A stretch of 64,000 nt of DNA from Bog-793 sp963761425 (GCA_963761425.1 CAVXGQ010000002.1:1-64000); one strand, 5' to 3'. Positions 36,046 through 45,338 are shown, numbered from the stretch's first letter. The notes: generated by a model from the sequence alone, not told the origin. Program-made: numbers and translations.

Positions 36046-36225
36046 GTGCCACGGCGCAGATCAGTTACCAGCCAGCTTTACCGAGTGGCCCGCATCAGCA
36101 ACAACCTTCGTGCCGTTTCCCGCGGACCAGGGGCCCTCGCGAAGCGCGAGGTACGTCGCAAGGCCTACCGAGCAAGCGGGAGCTTCACCCGCAGGATTCT
36201 GAAAGCGTTCAGCCTGAGCAAGTGA
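36046..36225 (+). CDS. Small arginine-rich conserved protein, 59 residues
   Basis: GTG 36046 is preceded at 8 bases by GGAGGAG. The product begins MPRRRSVTSQLYRVARISNN and continues LRAVSRGPGALAKREVRRK. Small basic proteins with the RRRSVTxxLYxxAR start recur in actinobacterial and phage or mobile DNA and have no known role; RNA or DNA binding is likely from the charge. It follows the HTH/zinc-ribbon gene by 81 bp on the same strand. A start further upstream in frame lacks a ribosome site. Confidence 0.7.
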   Translation: MPRRRSVTSQLYRVARISNNLRAVSRGPGALAKREVRRKAYRASGSFTRRILKAFSLSK

Positions 36226-36792
36226 CGACCAGACAACTAGGCAGAGTGGCTAGGACGGTGTTGAAATAATCGCTCGGGCTGAAACGGGCAACGCAGTGAC
36301 CAGGGTATTCGCTCCGGAAAATTGGCTCGGGGGCGAATAAATCAGCATTCTCCTAGTGCGCGACGTGCGTGGAGCTGGAGCGAGTCGGTGTCGGAGATCA
36401 GCCGGCGCGGCGTCCCGGCAGAGGAGCGGGGGCAGTCATGGGGCTTTCAGCTCTGAGTTGTCGCCACCGGCTGAATACTGACTGTAAGTATCCACGTGGC
36501 AGCAAAGCGCCTCTGCCGGGCTGCTGCCGGTGGCGACGGGCATGGTTCAAAACACTGATTGGCAGGCTCGGGGTTGACGGTCGGTACCTCGTAGAGCTCT
36601 GCCGTCGCATTGACGACGTGTAGATGGCGGTGCTTGTCCATGTTCCAGTGCTCGATGTCCGGCTACTGATCCCACTCGTGGTAACAGCCTGCGCAATCCC
36701 AGTGCTCAAGCTTTTCTGTCGCAGTCGCCGGTAAACGACTATTACCACTTAACTCCCGGGCTCAGGGTGAAGTTGCTCGTGCACCCGCGACA
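36226..36792. other. Gene-less gap between the small protein and integrase genes
   Basis: 567 bases with no supported gene. It starts with GACCAGACAACTAGGCAG, faintly like the repeat near position 51. It may contain excision-control sites or a lost excisionase gene, but nothing is recognisable. Confidence 0.4.
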
Positions 36793-38055
36793 TCAAGCTT
36801 CGAACTCGAGCGCAGCAATGGCCAAGCGCTTTCCGACGTTCGTGCGTCCGTCGTAGTGGAGACGCAGCGTCGACTCGCTGTTACCAAGGATGTCGGCGAC
36901 CGTACGGTACGACTGGCCGGCGTCGAGCATCGTCGTTGCCGCAAAGTGCCGCAGGTGAAGCAGCGTGACGGACGACGCTCCTCTAATCGACATCCAGCGG
37001 TTGCTGAGCGACTCGGGGCGCGTGGGAACCTGGCTATCAAGGCCCCCGGGGAAGACATACTCACCCGCACCGGGATCTGAACCGCTAAGGGCGCGACGCC
37101 GGTCAAATTGCCGAGCCAACGCAGCGGCAGCGGCATTCGTGAGCGGCACGTCGCGCCAGTCTGATCGCTTGGTTGGCTTGCGGACCAGCCCCACACCAGG
37201 TCCACCGTCGCTGATCGAAGCGGCGACGTGGACTTCATTTGCCTCTAGGTTCACGTCTCGCCATCGGAGGCCAAGCAGCTCACCCTTTCGCATGCCTGTG
37301 CTTGCGAGCACGATTGCCATATCCCCGAGTTCGGGGTCGCGCTCTGCGGCACAGTCGAGCAGGGCGCGCACTTCAACCGCTGTCGGGGCGAACGGCTTCG
37401 ATCTCGTGGTGCGAGGTCTGGCGGCATCCTTGCAGGGGTTCGAATCGATGAGGCCCCGCTTTCGGGCGAGTTCTAGTGACCGATTGAGCGCCGTCGCGCA
37501 TCGCCTGATCCATTCGGTTCCACGACCGGAAGCACGAAGAGTTGCGTAACACTGTTCAATGTCCTGCCAGGTGAGGCGCGACAAGCGGATGTCGCCGAAC
37601 CGTCTGCCGTCAACTAATACGGCATCCGCCATCGTCCGAGTTGCCGAACGAGTTGTCACGAGGGTCTTGGGTGCAAGCTCAATAACCCCCGATTCGACGG
37701 TGCGGAGGTAAAGCGTGAAGGCGGCCTGGACCGACCTGGCGTTTGTGGCGTTCGGAAGTCGCCGCTCGTGATCTGCGACCTTTAGTCGGGCAAGCGCTAC
37801 CTCGGCGTCTTCGCGCGTCCCATGCACCCGCCGGGACACTCGGCGACGGCGCCCGCTAACCGGATCGCGGCGAATTTCAACGTCGACTCGCCACACATCC
37901 CTACCAAGGGGGATGACGCCTCCACTACCGCGTTTCCGACGGCGATCGCCTCCTGGCGCGGACCGGTTTGGGGAAGTAGATCGGCTGGTCACGGGTGAGA
38001 TAGTAGACCAAGTCAGTAGACCGAAGCACAATCCGCATTGGCGGAACTCCATCAC
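36793..38055 (-). CDS. Tyrosine-type site-specific integrase
   Basis: 420 residues. The Arm-DNA-binding and core-binding SAM-like domains (about 50-200) precede a catalytic domain with R256 (ASTGMRKGELLGLRW), H367-x-x-H370 with R369 (LLHLRHF) and the nucleophile Y401 (TLRLHYDGRTNVG). All catalytic residues are present. The gene starts 28 bp from the 3' end of tRNA-Gly and reads away from it, the standard layout of an element integrated at a tRNA, and the accessory genes to its left (ApeA-like and others) are the likely cargo. The first 40 residues are not family-like, so the true start may be further in. Confidence 0.92.
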   Translation of the reverse strand: MMEFRQCGLCFGLLTWSTISPVTSRSTSPNRSAPGGDRRRKRGSGGVIPLGRDVWRVDVEIRRDPVSGRRRRVSRRVHGTREDAEVALARLKVADHERRLPNATNARSVQAAFTLYLRTVESGVIELAPKTLVTTRSATRTMADAVLVDGRRFGDIRLSRLTWQDIEQCYATLRASGRGTEWIRRCATALNRSLELARKRGLIDSNPCKDAARPRTTRSKPFAPTAVEVRALLDCAAERDPELGDMAIVLASTGMRKGELLGLRWRDVNLEANEVHVAASISDGGPGVGLVRKPTKRSDWRDVPLTNAAAAALARQFDRRRALSGSDPGAGEYVFPGGLDSQVPTRPESLSNRWMSIRGASSVTLLHLRHFAATTMLDAGQSYRTVADILGNSESTLRLHYDGRTNVGKRLAIAALEFEA

Positions 38056-38082
38056 TCTGGCCGCTCACCAGGACTATTTTAG

Positions 38083-38155
38083 AGCGGACGACGGGACTCG
38101 AACCCGCGACCCTCACCTTGGCAAGGTGATGCTCTACCAACTGAGCCACGTCCGC
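38083..38155 (-). tRNA. tRNA-Gly (GCC)
   Basis: A 73-base complete cloverleaf on the minus strand: acceptor GCGGACG/CGTCCGC, D-arm GCTC-AGTTGGTA-GAGC, anticodon stem TCACC/GGTGA around loop TTGCCAA (anticodon GCC), and T-arm GCGGG-TTCGAGT-CCCGT with one G-T pair. The discriminator is T, and CCA is not encoded. Its 3' end faces the integrase gene and is the likely attachment site of the island to the left. Confidence 0.97.
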
Positions 38156-38228
38156 GCGGGGGTCATGATACCCAGCGGCCAGGTGTGACGCGCGCCCGAC
38201 GGTTGAGTCCCGACTCGCCGGCGAGACC

Positions 38229-38666
38229 TCAGCGTCCGGAATGGCCGAAGCCGTCCGGCCCCCGCGCGCTCTCCGGCAGGGACTCCGCGGCGAGGAAGCG
38301 AGCGACCTCGACCGCGACGATCACGAGCTGCGCGATCCGGTCGCCGCGGTGCACGGTGTACGGCTCGTGCGGGTCGGTGTTGACGAGGACGACTCGGACC
38401 TCGCCGCGGAAGCCCGCGTCGATGAGCCCAGGAGCGTTGAGACAGGTCACGCCGTGGCGAATGGCGAGACCGCTGCGGGCGAGCACCAGCCCGGCGTGAC
38501 CTTCGGGGATCGCGATCGCGAGGCCAGTCGGGACGAGCGCCCTCCCGCCGGCCGGATCGAGAACGACGTCACGGGTGGCGACGAGGTCGGCTCCGGCATC
38601 GCCGGGGTGCGCATAGGCGGGCGCCGTCGCGTCGGCTTCCAGGGTGGTGAAGGGTATATCGAGCAC
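38229..38666 (-). CDS. dut: Deoxyuridine 5'-triphosphate nucleotidohydrolase
   Basis: dUTPase, removing dUTP and supplying dUMP for thymidylate synthesis; homotrimer in the cytosol. The five family motifs are visible: AHPGDAGADL (1), LARSGLAIRHGV (2), GLIDAGFRGEVRVVLVN (3), RGDRIAQLVI (4), and the glycine-rich C-terminal arm ESARGPDGFGHSG (5), which closes over the substrate. 145 residues from GTG 38666 is normal; longer upstream frames are antisense to orn. It is divergent from orn across 69 bp. Confidence 0.95.
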   Translation of the reverse strand: MLDIPFTTLEADATAPAYAHPGDAGADLVATRDVVLDPAGGRALVPTGLAIAIPEGHAGLVLARSGLAIRHGVTCLNAPGLIDAGFRGEVRVVLVNTDPHEPYTVHRGDRIAQLVIVAVEVARFLAAESLPESARGPDGFGHSGR

Positions 38667-38735
38667 CGCGGCAGGGTAGCGCTCTGCCTTGGGTCGATGA
38701 GGGCGCACGAACAGGTCCGAACTACCATCCTGGCA

Positions 38736-39296
38736 ATGCTGGTCTGGATGGACCTCGAGATGACCGGGCTCGACCCGTCGCGCCACGTCATCGTGGAAAT
38801 CGCCACGCTCGTCACCGATGACCAACTCGAGATCGTCGCCGAGGGCCCGGACCTGGTCGTGGCCGCCACGCTGGATGACCTCGAGAAGATGGACGACGTC
38901 GTGCGCAAAATGCACACGGAATCGGGGCTGCTTGCCGCGGTTGCCGCCTCCACCTTAAATTTGGCTGACGCCGGTTCTGCCACGCTCGGTTTCATCCGCA
39001 CTCACGTGCCGGAACCGCGTCGGGTGCCACTGTGCGGGAATTCGATAGGGGTCGACCGACGATTCCTCAGTCGATACCTGCCGGAAATCGAGGAATACCT
39101 CCATTACCGGTCGATTGACGTCTCGACGGTGAAGGAACTGTGCAAGCGCTGGTACCCCTCCCTCTACGGGCATGCTCCCAAGAAGGCCGGATCACATCGG
39201 GCACTCGGCGACATCCGTGAGAGCGTCGCCGAGCTTCGCTACTACCGGGACAACTTCTTCAAGTTCCCCGCGAACGAGGTATTGGGCGACGCCTAA
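38736..39296 (+). CDS. orn: Oligoribonuclease
   Basis: 3'-to-5' exoribonuclease finishing RNA degradation by cutting 2-5-nucleotide fragments, including pGpG from cyclic-di-GMP turnover. The DEDDh residues are in WMDLEMTGL (D, E), NSIGVDRRFL (D) and HRALGDIRES (H, D). 186 residues from ATG 38736 matches the family (about 180-200); a much longer upstream frame is antisense to dut. The pair dut/orn is divergent. Confidence 0.95.
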   Translation: MLVWMDLEMTGLDPSRHVIVEIATLVTDDQLEIVAEGPDLVVAATLDDLEKMDDVVRKMHTESGLLAAVAASTLNLADAGSATLGFIRTHVPEPRRVPLCGNSIGVDRRFLSRYLPEIEEYLHYRSIDVSTVKELCKRWYPSLYGHAPKKAGSHRALGDIRESVAELRYYRDNFFKFPANEVLGDA

Positions 39297-39431
39297 GTGC
39301 TCTAAGTGGGTTGCCACGTCTCGACAATGTACGTCATGGTGAATGACGCGGCTGTGTCATGTACGTGACTACATATGGGAGGGAAACTCACGTGAGGATG
39401 TATCTTCAATCCACAAGGTGAGTGGTCCGCC

Positions 39432-40238
39432 ATGCAGAACGTTGTGGAGGTAGAGGCGCCCGAAGAGAGCATGCGCCCGATAGCTGAAATGCTGCTTGAC
39501 GACGTCCAATACGTGAACGTGGCGTCGGAGCGTGAGATCATCGGTCTTGTGGAACCCTCTGGAGAGGCCAGCCCTCAGAAGGTCGCGGGGGAGCGCATCC
39601 GGGTCGGCATCGTCGACGACCACGCCATGGTGGCCGAGGGTCTCGGGGTTCTCCTCCGGGAGCAGCATGATCTCGAGATAGTCGGAATCGCGGCGACCGT
39701 CGCTGAGGCAATCGAACTGGTGGAACGTCGGCACCCGCACGTGCTGCTCCTCGACTACCGGCTTCCGGACGGCGACGGGGCGACGGCGGCGACCGAGATC
39801 CTGCGCCGCTGGCCATCGACCAAGATCGTCATGCTGTCGGCCGCGGGCGGAGACGAGCTCCTGGCGCGGTCGATCGAGGCGGGTTGTTCGGGGTTCCTGC
39901 CCAAGGACCGGAGCGGCCATGAAGTCGTAAGTGCCGTCCGGGCCGCCTACCGCGGTGAATCGCTGATCCCGACCTCCGTTCTCTCGGGCCTGCTCGACCG
40001 CCTGCGCCGGGCGCCCCAGGGCAAAGCTGGGGATCTGACCCAGCGCGAGTTCGAAGTACTGCGACTCCTGGCCAAGGGCATGTCGACCGAGGGGATCAGC
40101 TCGCTGCTGTTCCTGTCGGAGCACACGGTGCGGAATCACGTGCGCAACATCCTCGCCAAGTTGGGTGCCCACTCGAAGCTCGAAGCTGTCGCCGTGGCGG
40201 CGCGAGACGGCATCATCTCGCTCGAAGATCGGACCTAG
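39432..40238 (+). CDS. NarL/FixJ-family response regulator
   Basis: 268 residues: a non-conserved lead of about 55 residues, then a receiver domain (VGIVDDHAMVAEGL, phospho-acceptor D108 in VLLLDYRLPDGDG, switch T/S in MLSAAG, lysine in FLPKDRS) and a C-terminal LuxR helix-turn-helix (LTQREFEVLRLLAKGMSTEGISSLLFLSEHTVRNHV). It is followed after one base by a receiver-only protein, and that one converges on a histidine kinase, so the three probably form one signalling module. An ATG just inside the lead (39474) is an alternative start. Confidence 0.9.
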   Translation: MQNVVEVEAPEESMRPIAEMLLDDVQYVNVASEREIIGLVEPSGEASPQKVAGERIRVGIVDDHAMVAEGLGVLLREQHDLEIVGIAATVAEAIELVERRHPHVLLLDYRLPDGDGATAATEILRRWPSTKIVMLSAAGGDELLARSIEAGCSGFLPKDRSGHEVVSAVRAAYRGESLIPTSVLSGLLDRLRRAPQGKAGDLTQREFEVLRLLAKGMSTEGISSLLFLSEHTVRNHVRNILAKLGAHSKLEAVAVAARDGIISLEDRT

Positions 40239-40239
40239 C

Positions 40240-40653
40240 GTGCACCGCTCCTCCGAGCGGCGCATCAAGGTGGTGCTCGCCGACGACCAGCGCGCGATCG
40301 TCGACGCCTTAACCCGCCTCCTCACCGAGCAACCCGACATCGAGCTGGTGGGAACGGGCCGCAACGCCGAGGAAGCTCTCCGGCTGTGCATCGAGCACGA
40401 GCCTGATGTCGCGGTGGTCGACGTCCGCATGCCGCAAGGCGGCGGTGAAGTCGCCGCGCTGGAGATCAGGGGTCGCGGCCTTAGAACGCGCGTCGTCGCA
40501 CTTTCGGCGTTTGACGATCACGTGACGCGAGATCACATGATGGCGTCAGGCGCGGTCTCCTATGTGCTCAAAGATCAGCCGGTCGGTGAGTTGCTCGAGG
40601 CGATCCGTCAGGCCGCGGCCAAGCCCTCGCAGGACGAGGGCGTCGCGAGTTAG
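40240..40653 (+). CDS. Single-domain response regulator (receiver only)
   Basis: 137 residues from GTG 40240, one base after the stop of the preceding regulator, so translation is coupled. A complete receiver domain is present: VVLADDQRAI, D61 in VAVVDVRMPQGGGE, ALSAFDD and the lysine in YVLKDQPVG. There is no output domain, so it would act by protein contact or as a phosphate sink. Its stop overlaps the stop of the convergent histidine kinase by four bases. Confidence 0.88.
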   Translation: MHRSSERRIKVVLADDQRAIVDALTRLLTEQPDIELVGTGRNAEEALRLCIEHEPDVAVVDVRMPQGGGEVAALEIRGRGLRTRVVALSAFDDHVTRDHMMASGAVSYVLKDQPVGELLEAIRQAAAKPSQDEGVAS

Positions 40654-42209
40654 GCGCCGCCGCGCGGGATCCAAGCCCGCACCGTGGTGCCGGCGCCCGG
40701 CGCCGAGGAGATCTCGAAACTTCCCCCGGCCCGTTCCGCCCGTTCCCGCATCGAAGCCACACCGAGATGTCCCGGGACGACCTCGCTGACGTTGTCCATG
40801 CCGATGCCGTCATCGCTCACGGTGAGGGCGATCCCGCCCTGGCTGTCGAGCACGCTGACCGTGACATGGCGCGCGTCGGCGTGCTTGCGCGAGTTGGTTA
40901 GCGCCTCGGCGGTGATGCGGAACAGCGTGATCGCCTCGTCTGCCGTCGGCTCGGAGGCGATCGAGCTCTCGAAGCGCACCTTCGGACCACCCGCCCCCTC
41001 GTAGCGGCGGATGAACTCGGTCAGCGATTCGGTGAGACCGCCGAGATGAAGCGCCGGGGGATGGAGCTCGAAAAGCAGGCTGCGCATCTGCTCGATCGAT
41101 TGCGCGACGGCTGTCTTCAGGTCATCGACGACGCTGAGGGCGTCTTTATCCTGGAGCCTGCTCTCGAGGATTTGCAGCTGGATTGACAGCGCGATCAGCG
41201 TCTGCAGGGGATCGTCGTGGACCTCGTCAGCGATGCGCCGCCGTTCGTTCTCCTGGGCCCGCAGGAGTTGCCGCGCCAGTTCGGCTCGTTGCTCGTCGAG
41301 ACGGCGCTGCTCGGAGACATCCTGTGCGAGCCCGAGGACAAAGCGGGGGCCGTCTGGCTCGGGCACGACGCCCGCCGCCGTCACGATGGCGTGCACCGTC
41401 TCGCCGTCGGGACGCCGGTAACGCCGCTCGAACACCGTCGACGTCGCCGTCCCCGCCAGCAGGCCGCCGATGGCCCCGTCTAGGGTCTCGGCTTCTTCGG
41501 GGAAGGCGAGGTCACGCAGGTGTCGGCCGACGATCTCCTCCCGTTTCCGGCCGAGCATGCCCGACAAGGTCGAGTTGACGGCGCAGTAGCGTTCGTCCGG
41601 CCCGAGGACCTCGATGCCGATCAACAGTTCGTTGGCGAGCCTGCCGAGAGCGTCGTTTCGAACCCGCAGGCGTTCGCGCAGCAGGTAGGCGACGGCGCTC
41701 AGCGCGGCGATCACCGCGGCGACGGCGATCCACTCCCGGGCGGCGGTCGCCGCGCCGTGCTGGGTGAATCGTCCGGTGGCGCCGTAGATCACGCCGGGGA
41801 CGATGGCGGCGTAGCCAGCCTCGACGAGCGCGGCACGCGTGGGCAGCAGGGCGAAGGAGGCCGGCCCAAACCAGCACAGCAGCGCGAGGACGTTCCCCGC
41901 CCTCATCGAGTAGACGTCGGCTCCGATCCAGGCTGTGCCGACGGCGAAGAGGCCCACCAGCGCGAGGTGGTGCATTGGAAGCCGTCGTCGGGCGAGCGCG
42001 ACCCCCAGGGCGACGGCGACGATCCCGGAGATCAGCACCGCGAGGCGATCCGGGGACGGCAGGTTGGGAAGTGCCCCGAGCACGAGGGTCACGACCGCGG
42101 CCGAGACGTAGAGGGCCCCGAGGTACCGTCCCGGTTCGAAGGGCAGGGGATCCGCCTCCGCCCCGACGGCGCATGTCAGCCAGTTCTCTCGTCGACTAGA
42201 AGAGCTCAT
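40650..42209 (-). CDS. NarX/DegS-type sensor histidine kinase
   Basis: 519 residues from ATG 42209. Several membrane helices (about 28-178) form an integral sensing region, a PAS domain covers about 190-300, then a HisKA_3 dimerisation helix with phospho-acceptor H331 (RRRIADEVHDDPLQTLIAL), and a HATPase_c domain (TAEALTNSRKHADARHV, VSDDGIGMDNV, GHLGVASMRERAERAGG). This type phosphorylates NarL/FixJ regulators, and two such receivers are encoded convergently next door. Upstream in-frame starts run into the divergent gene's leader and were rejected. Confidence 0.92.
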   Translation of the reverse strand: MSSSSRRENWLTCAVGAEADPLPFEPGRYLGALYVSAAVVTLVLGALPNLPSPDRLAVLISGIVAVALGVALARRRLPMHHLALVGLFAVGTAWIGADVYSMRAGNVLALLCWFGPASFALLPTRAALVEAGYAAIVPGVIYGATGRFTQHGAATAAREWIAVAAVIAALSAVAYLLRERLRVRNDALGRLANELLIGIEVLGPDERYCAVNSTLSGMLGRKREEIVGRHLRDLAFPEEAETLDGAIGGLLAGTATSTVFERRYRRPDGETVHAIVTAAGVVPEPDGPRFVLGLAQDVSEQRRLDEQRAELARQLLRAQENERRRIADEVHDDPLQTLIALSIQLQILESRLQDKDALSVVDDLKTAVAQSIEQMRSLLFELHPPALHLGGLTESLTEFIRRYEGAGGPKVRFESSIASEPTADEAITLFRITAEALTNSRKHADARHVTVSVLDSQGGIALTVSDDGIGMDNVSEVVPGHLGVASMRERAERAGGSFEISSAPGAGTTVRAWIPRGGA

Positions 42210-42469
42210 CGAGGAGATTCCGCTTTCGAGCCAGCGCGCCGGACGGGTCGCTCGGGGACGCGGCTCGCCAGGCCTCTGCGAGAGAACAGGCACACCACAC
42301 CGCGTCAAGACCCTACTGTCTCGTGGGGCGGCAGGTTCGGACCAGAGCTGGCCGGGGCAGTCGTCGGAAAACCGCCGATTGGTCGGCACCGTGGTCGGGG
42401 AGTTGTGGCACTGGCCACGCGGACAGGACCGAGAGACCATCCGCGCGGCAGGAGATGAGGAGGCCGAGA

Positions 42470-45226
42470 GTGAGCGTTTCTGACCGGAGAGAGCGCTTGG
42501 TGAGCAAGCCCGCTGGCTACCCAGCTTCTTGGGAGGCCGACTCCCTCCTCGTTGACGGGAGCGGGGTTCACCTCCGTCCGATTGTGCCGGACGACACCGT
42601 TCGACTCACCGAGTTCCACCGCCTGCTGTCCGCCGAGAGCGCCCACGTTCGATTGTTCGGCACCAAGGCCCACCCGACGGCGAGAGATTTCGAGAAGCTG
42701 GTCCGTGTCGACTACGTGGACACCATGGCGCTCGTCGCGTTGGTGAGAGACCAGCTGATCGGGGTCGCACGGTACGTTCGTCTCCGGCAGACACAAGACG
42801 CCGACGTCTCCTTCGTCGTCGCTGACGAGTTCCAGGGCCACGGGGTGGGGACGCTGCTCCTTGAGAGTCTCGCGGCGTACGCCAGGGAACGGGGGATCAA
42901 CCGGTTCCTCGCCGACACGCTGCCGGAGAACTCCGTCATGCTCGGGGTGTTCGAGGACGCCGGGATGAGCGAGGCGAGTCGACTGGTCGAGGGCGTGGTG
43001 CGCGTGCGGCTCGACCTCACGCCTACCCCTTCGTACTTCGCCCGCCGCGAAGAGCGTGAGCGTGTCGCGATGGCGGCGAGTGTCGCCTCGTTCCTCCGTC
43101 CGGGTTCGATCGCGGTGATCGGCGCCGGCCGGCATCCCGGCGGGATAGGTCACGAGATCGTGCGGTCGCTTCTCGCCGGCGACTTCGCCGGGATCGTCTA
43201 CCCGGTGAACCCCCAGGCCCGCTCGGTCTGCGGGGTTCGCGCCTTTGCCTCGGTGAGCGAGCTGCCGCCGCGCATCGACCTCGGCGTGGTCGCGGTGCCC
43301 CCGTCGCAGGTGCTCCGCGTCGTCGAGGAGTCGGCAGCCGCCGGGGTGCGTTCCCTCGTCATCATCACCTCTGGCTTCGGCGAGACCGGCCACAATGGAG
43401 CGTCGCTCGAGAACGAGCTGCTCGACGTGGCGCGGCGCGCCGGGATGCGGATCGTCGGACCGAACTGCCTGGGCGTGAGCAGCACGGATCCCGAGGTCCG
43501 TTGCAACGCGACCTTCTCGCCTATCGCACCGGTCCGGGGGCGGGTGGGGCTGTACACGCAGTCGGGAGCGGTGGGGATCGTCCTTTTGGAGGAGTCTTCG
43601 CGGGCTGGGATTGGCGTCTCGAACTTCGTCTCGGTCGGGAACAAGATCGACGTCAGCGGTAACGACCTTTTGTGTTTTTGGGAGGACGATCCGGCCACCG
43701 AGGTCATCGCGCTTTACCTCGAATCGTTCGGCAATCCGAGGAAGTTCCTCCGGATCGCACGCCGTGTCGCGCGCAAGAAGCCGATCGTCGCCTTGAAAGC
43801 GGGAAGAACAGTCGCCGGGGAACGGGGGGCCCGCTCACATACCGCCGCGGCCGCGACCCCGACCGCGGCGTCCGACGCGCTGCTGGTGGCGGCCGGCGTC
43901 GTCGCCGTCGAGGGGCTCGACGAGCTGCTCGACGTGGTCGCGCTGCTCGGGGCGGCTCCGCTGCCGCGGGGGCGTCGGGTAGCCCTCGTCGGGAACTCCG
44001 GCGGGCCACTCATTCTTACGGCGGATGCCTGCACGAAGGCAGGGCTGGTCGTGCCGGAGTTCAGCGGGACCACCCAGCGGGCTCTGCGCGAAGCGCTGAA
44101 CCCGGCCAGTGCGGTCGCGAACCCGGTGGACACGACGGCCGGGGGCGGGAGCGCCGATCTCACGGCGGGGTTGCGCCTCGCCCTGGGTGCGGAAGAGGTC
44201 GACGCGGCTATCGCGGTGGTCACCCCGCTCATCTCGCTGTCGCGCCCGCAGACCCTCGACGCGATCGACCTCGTGGCGAAAGAGAGCGACAAGCCGATTA
44301 TCGCTTGTGTCTTCGGCGAGCCGGTTCCCGCCGAGATCGACCGATTGTCCTCGGCGCGCTTCACTGTCGTTCCGTCGCCGGATCGGGCAGCGTCGGCCAT
44401 GGAGCGGGCGTCGTCGTACGCCGAGTGGCGGGCGCGACCCGAAGCCCAGCCCTCGGACCCCGCCGGGGTGGACGTTGCCGCGGCCCGGGGGATCGTGGCC
44501 AGGTTCTTAGGCGAGCATCCGGAAGGCGGCTGGCTCGACGCCGATCGCATGAGCGGGTTGCTAAAGGCCTTCGGGATCGCCTTCGCCGAACTGGTCAGCG
44601 CCGGTTCCCTGGAGGACGCGCTGGCCGCCGCGCGCCAGATCGGCTACCCGATCGCCCTGAAGGCGGAGGGCTCGGCCATCCTCCACAAGACGGAGGTCGG
44701 GGGGGTCGCGCTCGGGATCGGTACCGACGAGGCGGTGGCCGCGGCGTATCGGGCGATGACGGAACGCCTCGGCCAGCAGCTCGAGGGGGTCCTGGTCCAA
44801 CGGATGATCCCCGTCGGCGTCGAAACGATCGTCGGGCTGACGGTCGATCCCGACTTTGGCCCGTTGTTGATGTTCGGGCTCGGCGGGGTCGTCACCGAGC
44901 TGCTTGGCGATCACGAATTCGCGGTTCCCCCGCTCTCCGAGGACGACACGGCACGCCTGGTCGACGCCATCCGTGGCGCGCAGCTCCTGCACGGCTACCG
45001 GGGCTCCGAGCCGGTGGCGATCGACCGGGTGCGAGACGTCGTCAACCGAGTGAGCTGCATCTCCGAGGAGCTGCCCGAGGTCGTCGAGCTCGACCTCAAC
45101 CCCGTGCTCGCCACGCCGAAAGAGGCGATCGCCGTCGACTGCCGGGTGCGCGTCGTCCCCCGTCCGGTCGGCCAGGACGCCTACATGCGCATCCTGCGGC
45201 GGCGCCCCGTCCCAACGGTGGCCTGA
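42470..45226 (+). CDS. GNAT plus ADP-forming acyl-CoA synthetase (Pat-type protein acetyltransferase)
   Basis: 918 residues: an N-terminal GNAT acetyltransferase (about 20-190; VADEFQGHGVGTLLLESLA binds acetyl-CoA), a CoA-binding Rossmann domain (SIAVIGAGRHPGGIG), a succinyl-CoA-synthetase-like ligase part (LYTQSGAVGIVLLEES; SHTAAAATPTAASDALL) and a C-terminal ATP-grasp (about 690-918; PIALKAEGSAILHKTEVGGV). Actinobacterial Pat proteins of this order acetylate lysines of acyl-CoA synthetases. The phospho-histidine typical of true synthetases appears retained in RSHTAA. GTG 42470 is chosen because AGGAGG lies 7 bases upstream; other starts precede it in frame. Confidence 0.88.
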   Translation: MSVSDRRERLVSKPAGYPASWEADSLLVDGSGVHLRPIVPDDTVRLTEFHRLLSAESAHVRLFGTKAHPTARDFEKLVRVDYVDTMALVALVRDQLIGVARYVRLRQTQDADVSFVVADEFQGHGVGTLLLESLAAYARERGINRFLADTLPENSVMLGVFEDAGMSEASRLVEGVVRVRLDLTPTPSYFARREERERVAMAASVASFLRPGSIAVIGAGRHPGGIGHEIVRSLLAGDFAGIVYPVNPQARSVCGVRAFASVSELPPRIDLGVVAVPPSQVLRVVEESAAAGVRSLVIITSGFGETGHNGASLENELLDVARRAGMRIVGPNCLGVSSTDPEVRCNATFSPIAPVRGRVGLYTQSGAVGIVLLEESSRAGIGVSNFVSVGNKIDVSGNDLLCFWEDDPATEVIALYLESFGNPRKFLRIARRVARKKPIVALKAGRTVAGERGARSHTAAAATPTAASDALLVAAGVVAVEGLDELLDVVALLGAAPLPRGRRVALVGNSGGPLILTADACTKAGLVVPEFSGTTQRALREALNPASAVANPVDTTAGGGSADLTAGLRLALGAEEVDAAIAVVTPLISLSRPQTLDAIDLVAKESDKPIIACVFGEPVPAEIDRLSSARFTVVPSPDRAASAMERASSYAEWRARPEAQPSDPAGVDVAAARGIVARFLGEHPEGGWLDADRMSGLLKAFGIAFAELVSAGSLEDALAAARQIGYPIALKAEGSAILHKTEVGGVALGIGTDEAVAAAYRAMTERLGQQLEGVLVQRMIPVGVETIVGLTVDPDFGPLLMFGLGGVVTELLGDHEFAVPPLSEDDTARLVDAIRGAQLLHGYRGSEPVAIDRVRDVVNRVSCISEELPEVVELDLNPVLATPKEAIAVDCRVRVVPRPVGQDAYMRILRRRPVPTVA

Positions 45227-45338
45227 CCACCCGACCCGAGCCGGCCGGACCGGTGGGTTGGACGGCGTGGGTCGCGGCCTTGCCGGAGGGCCCGCACCAC
45301 CGCGCTCGTTCGGGCGCCAACGCTCCTAACCTTGGGAC

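Noticed and set aside
38241..38735. N-terminal extension of oligoribonuclease by 165 codons
   Set aside because: The extension is antisense to dut and unlike any Orn; the ATG at 38736 matches the family start.
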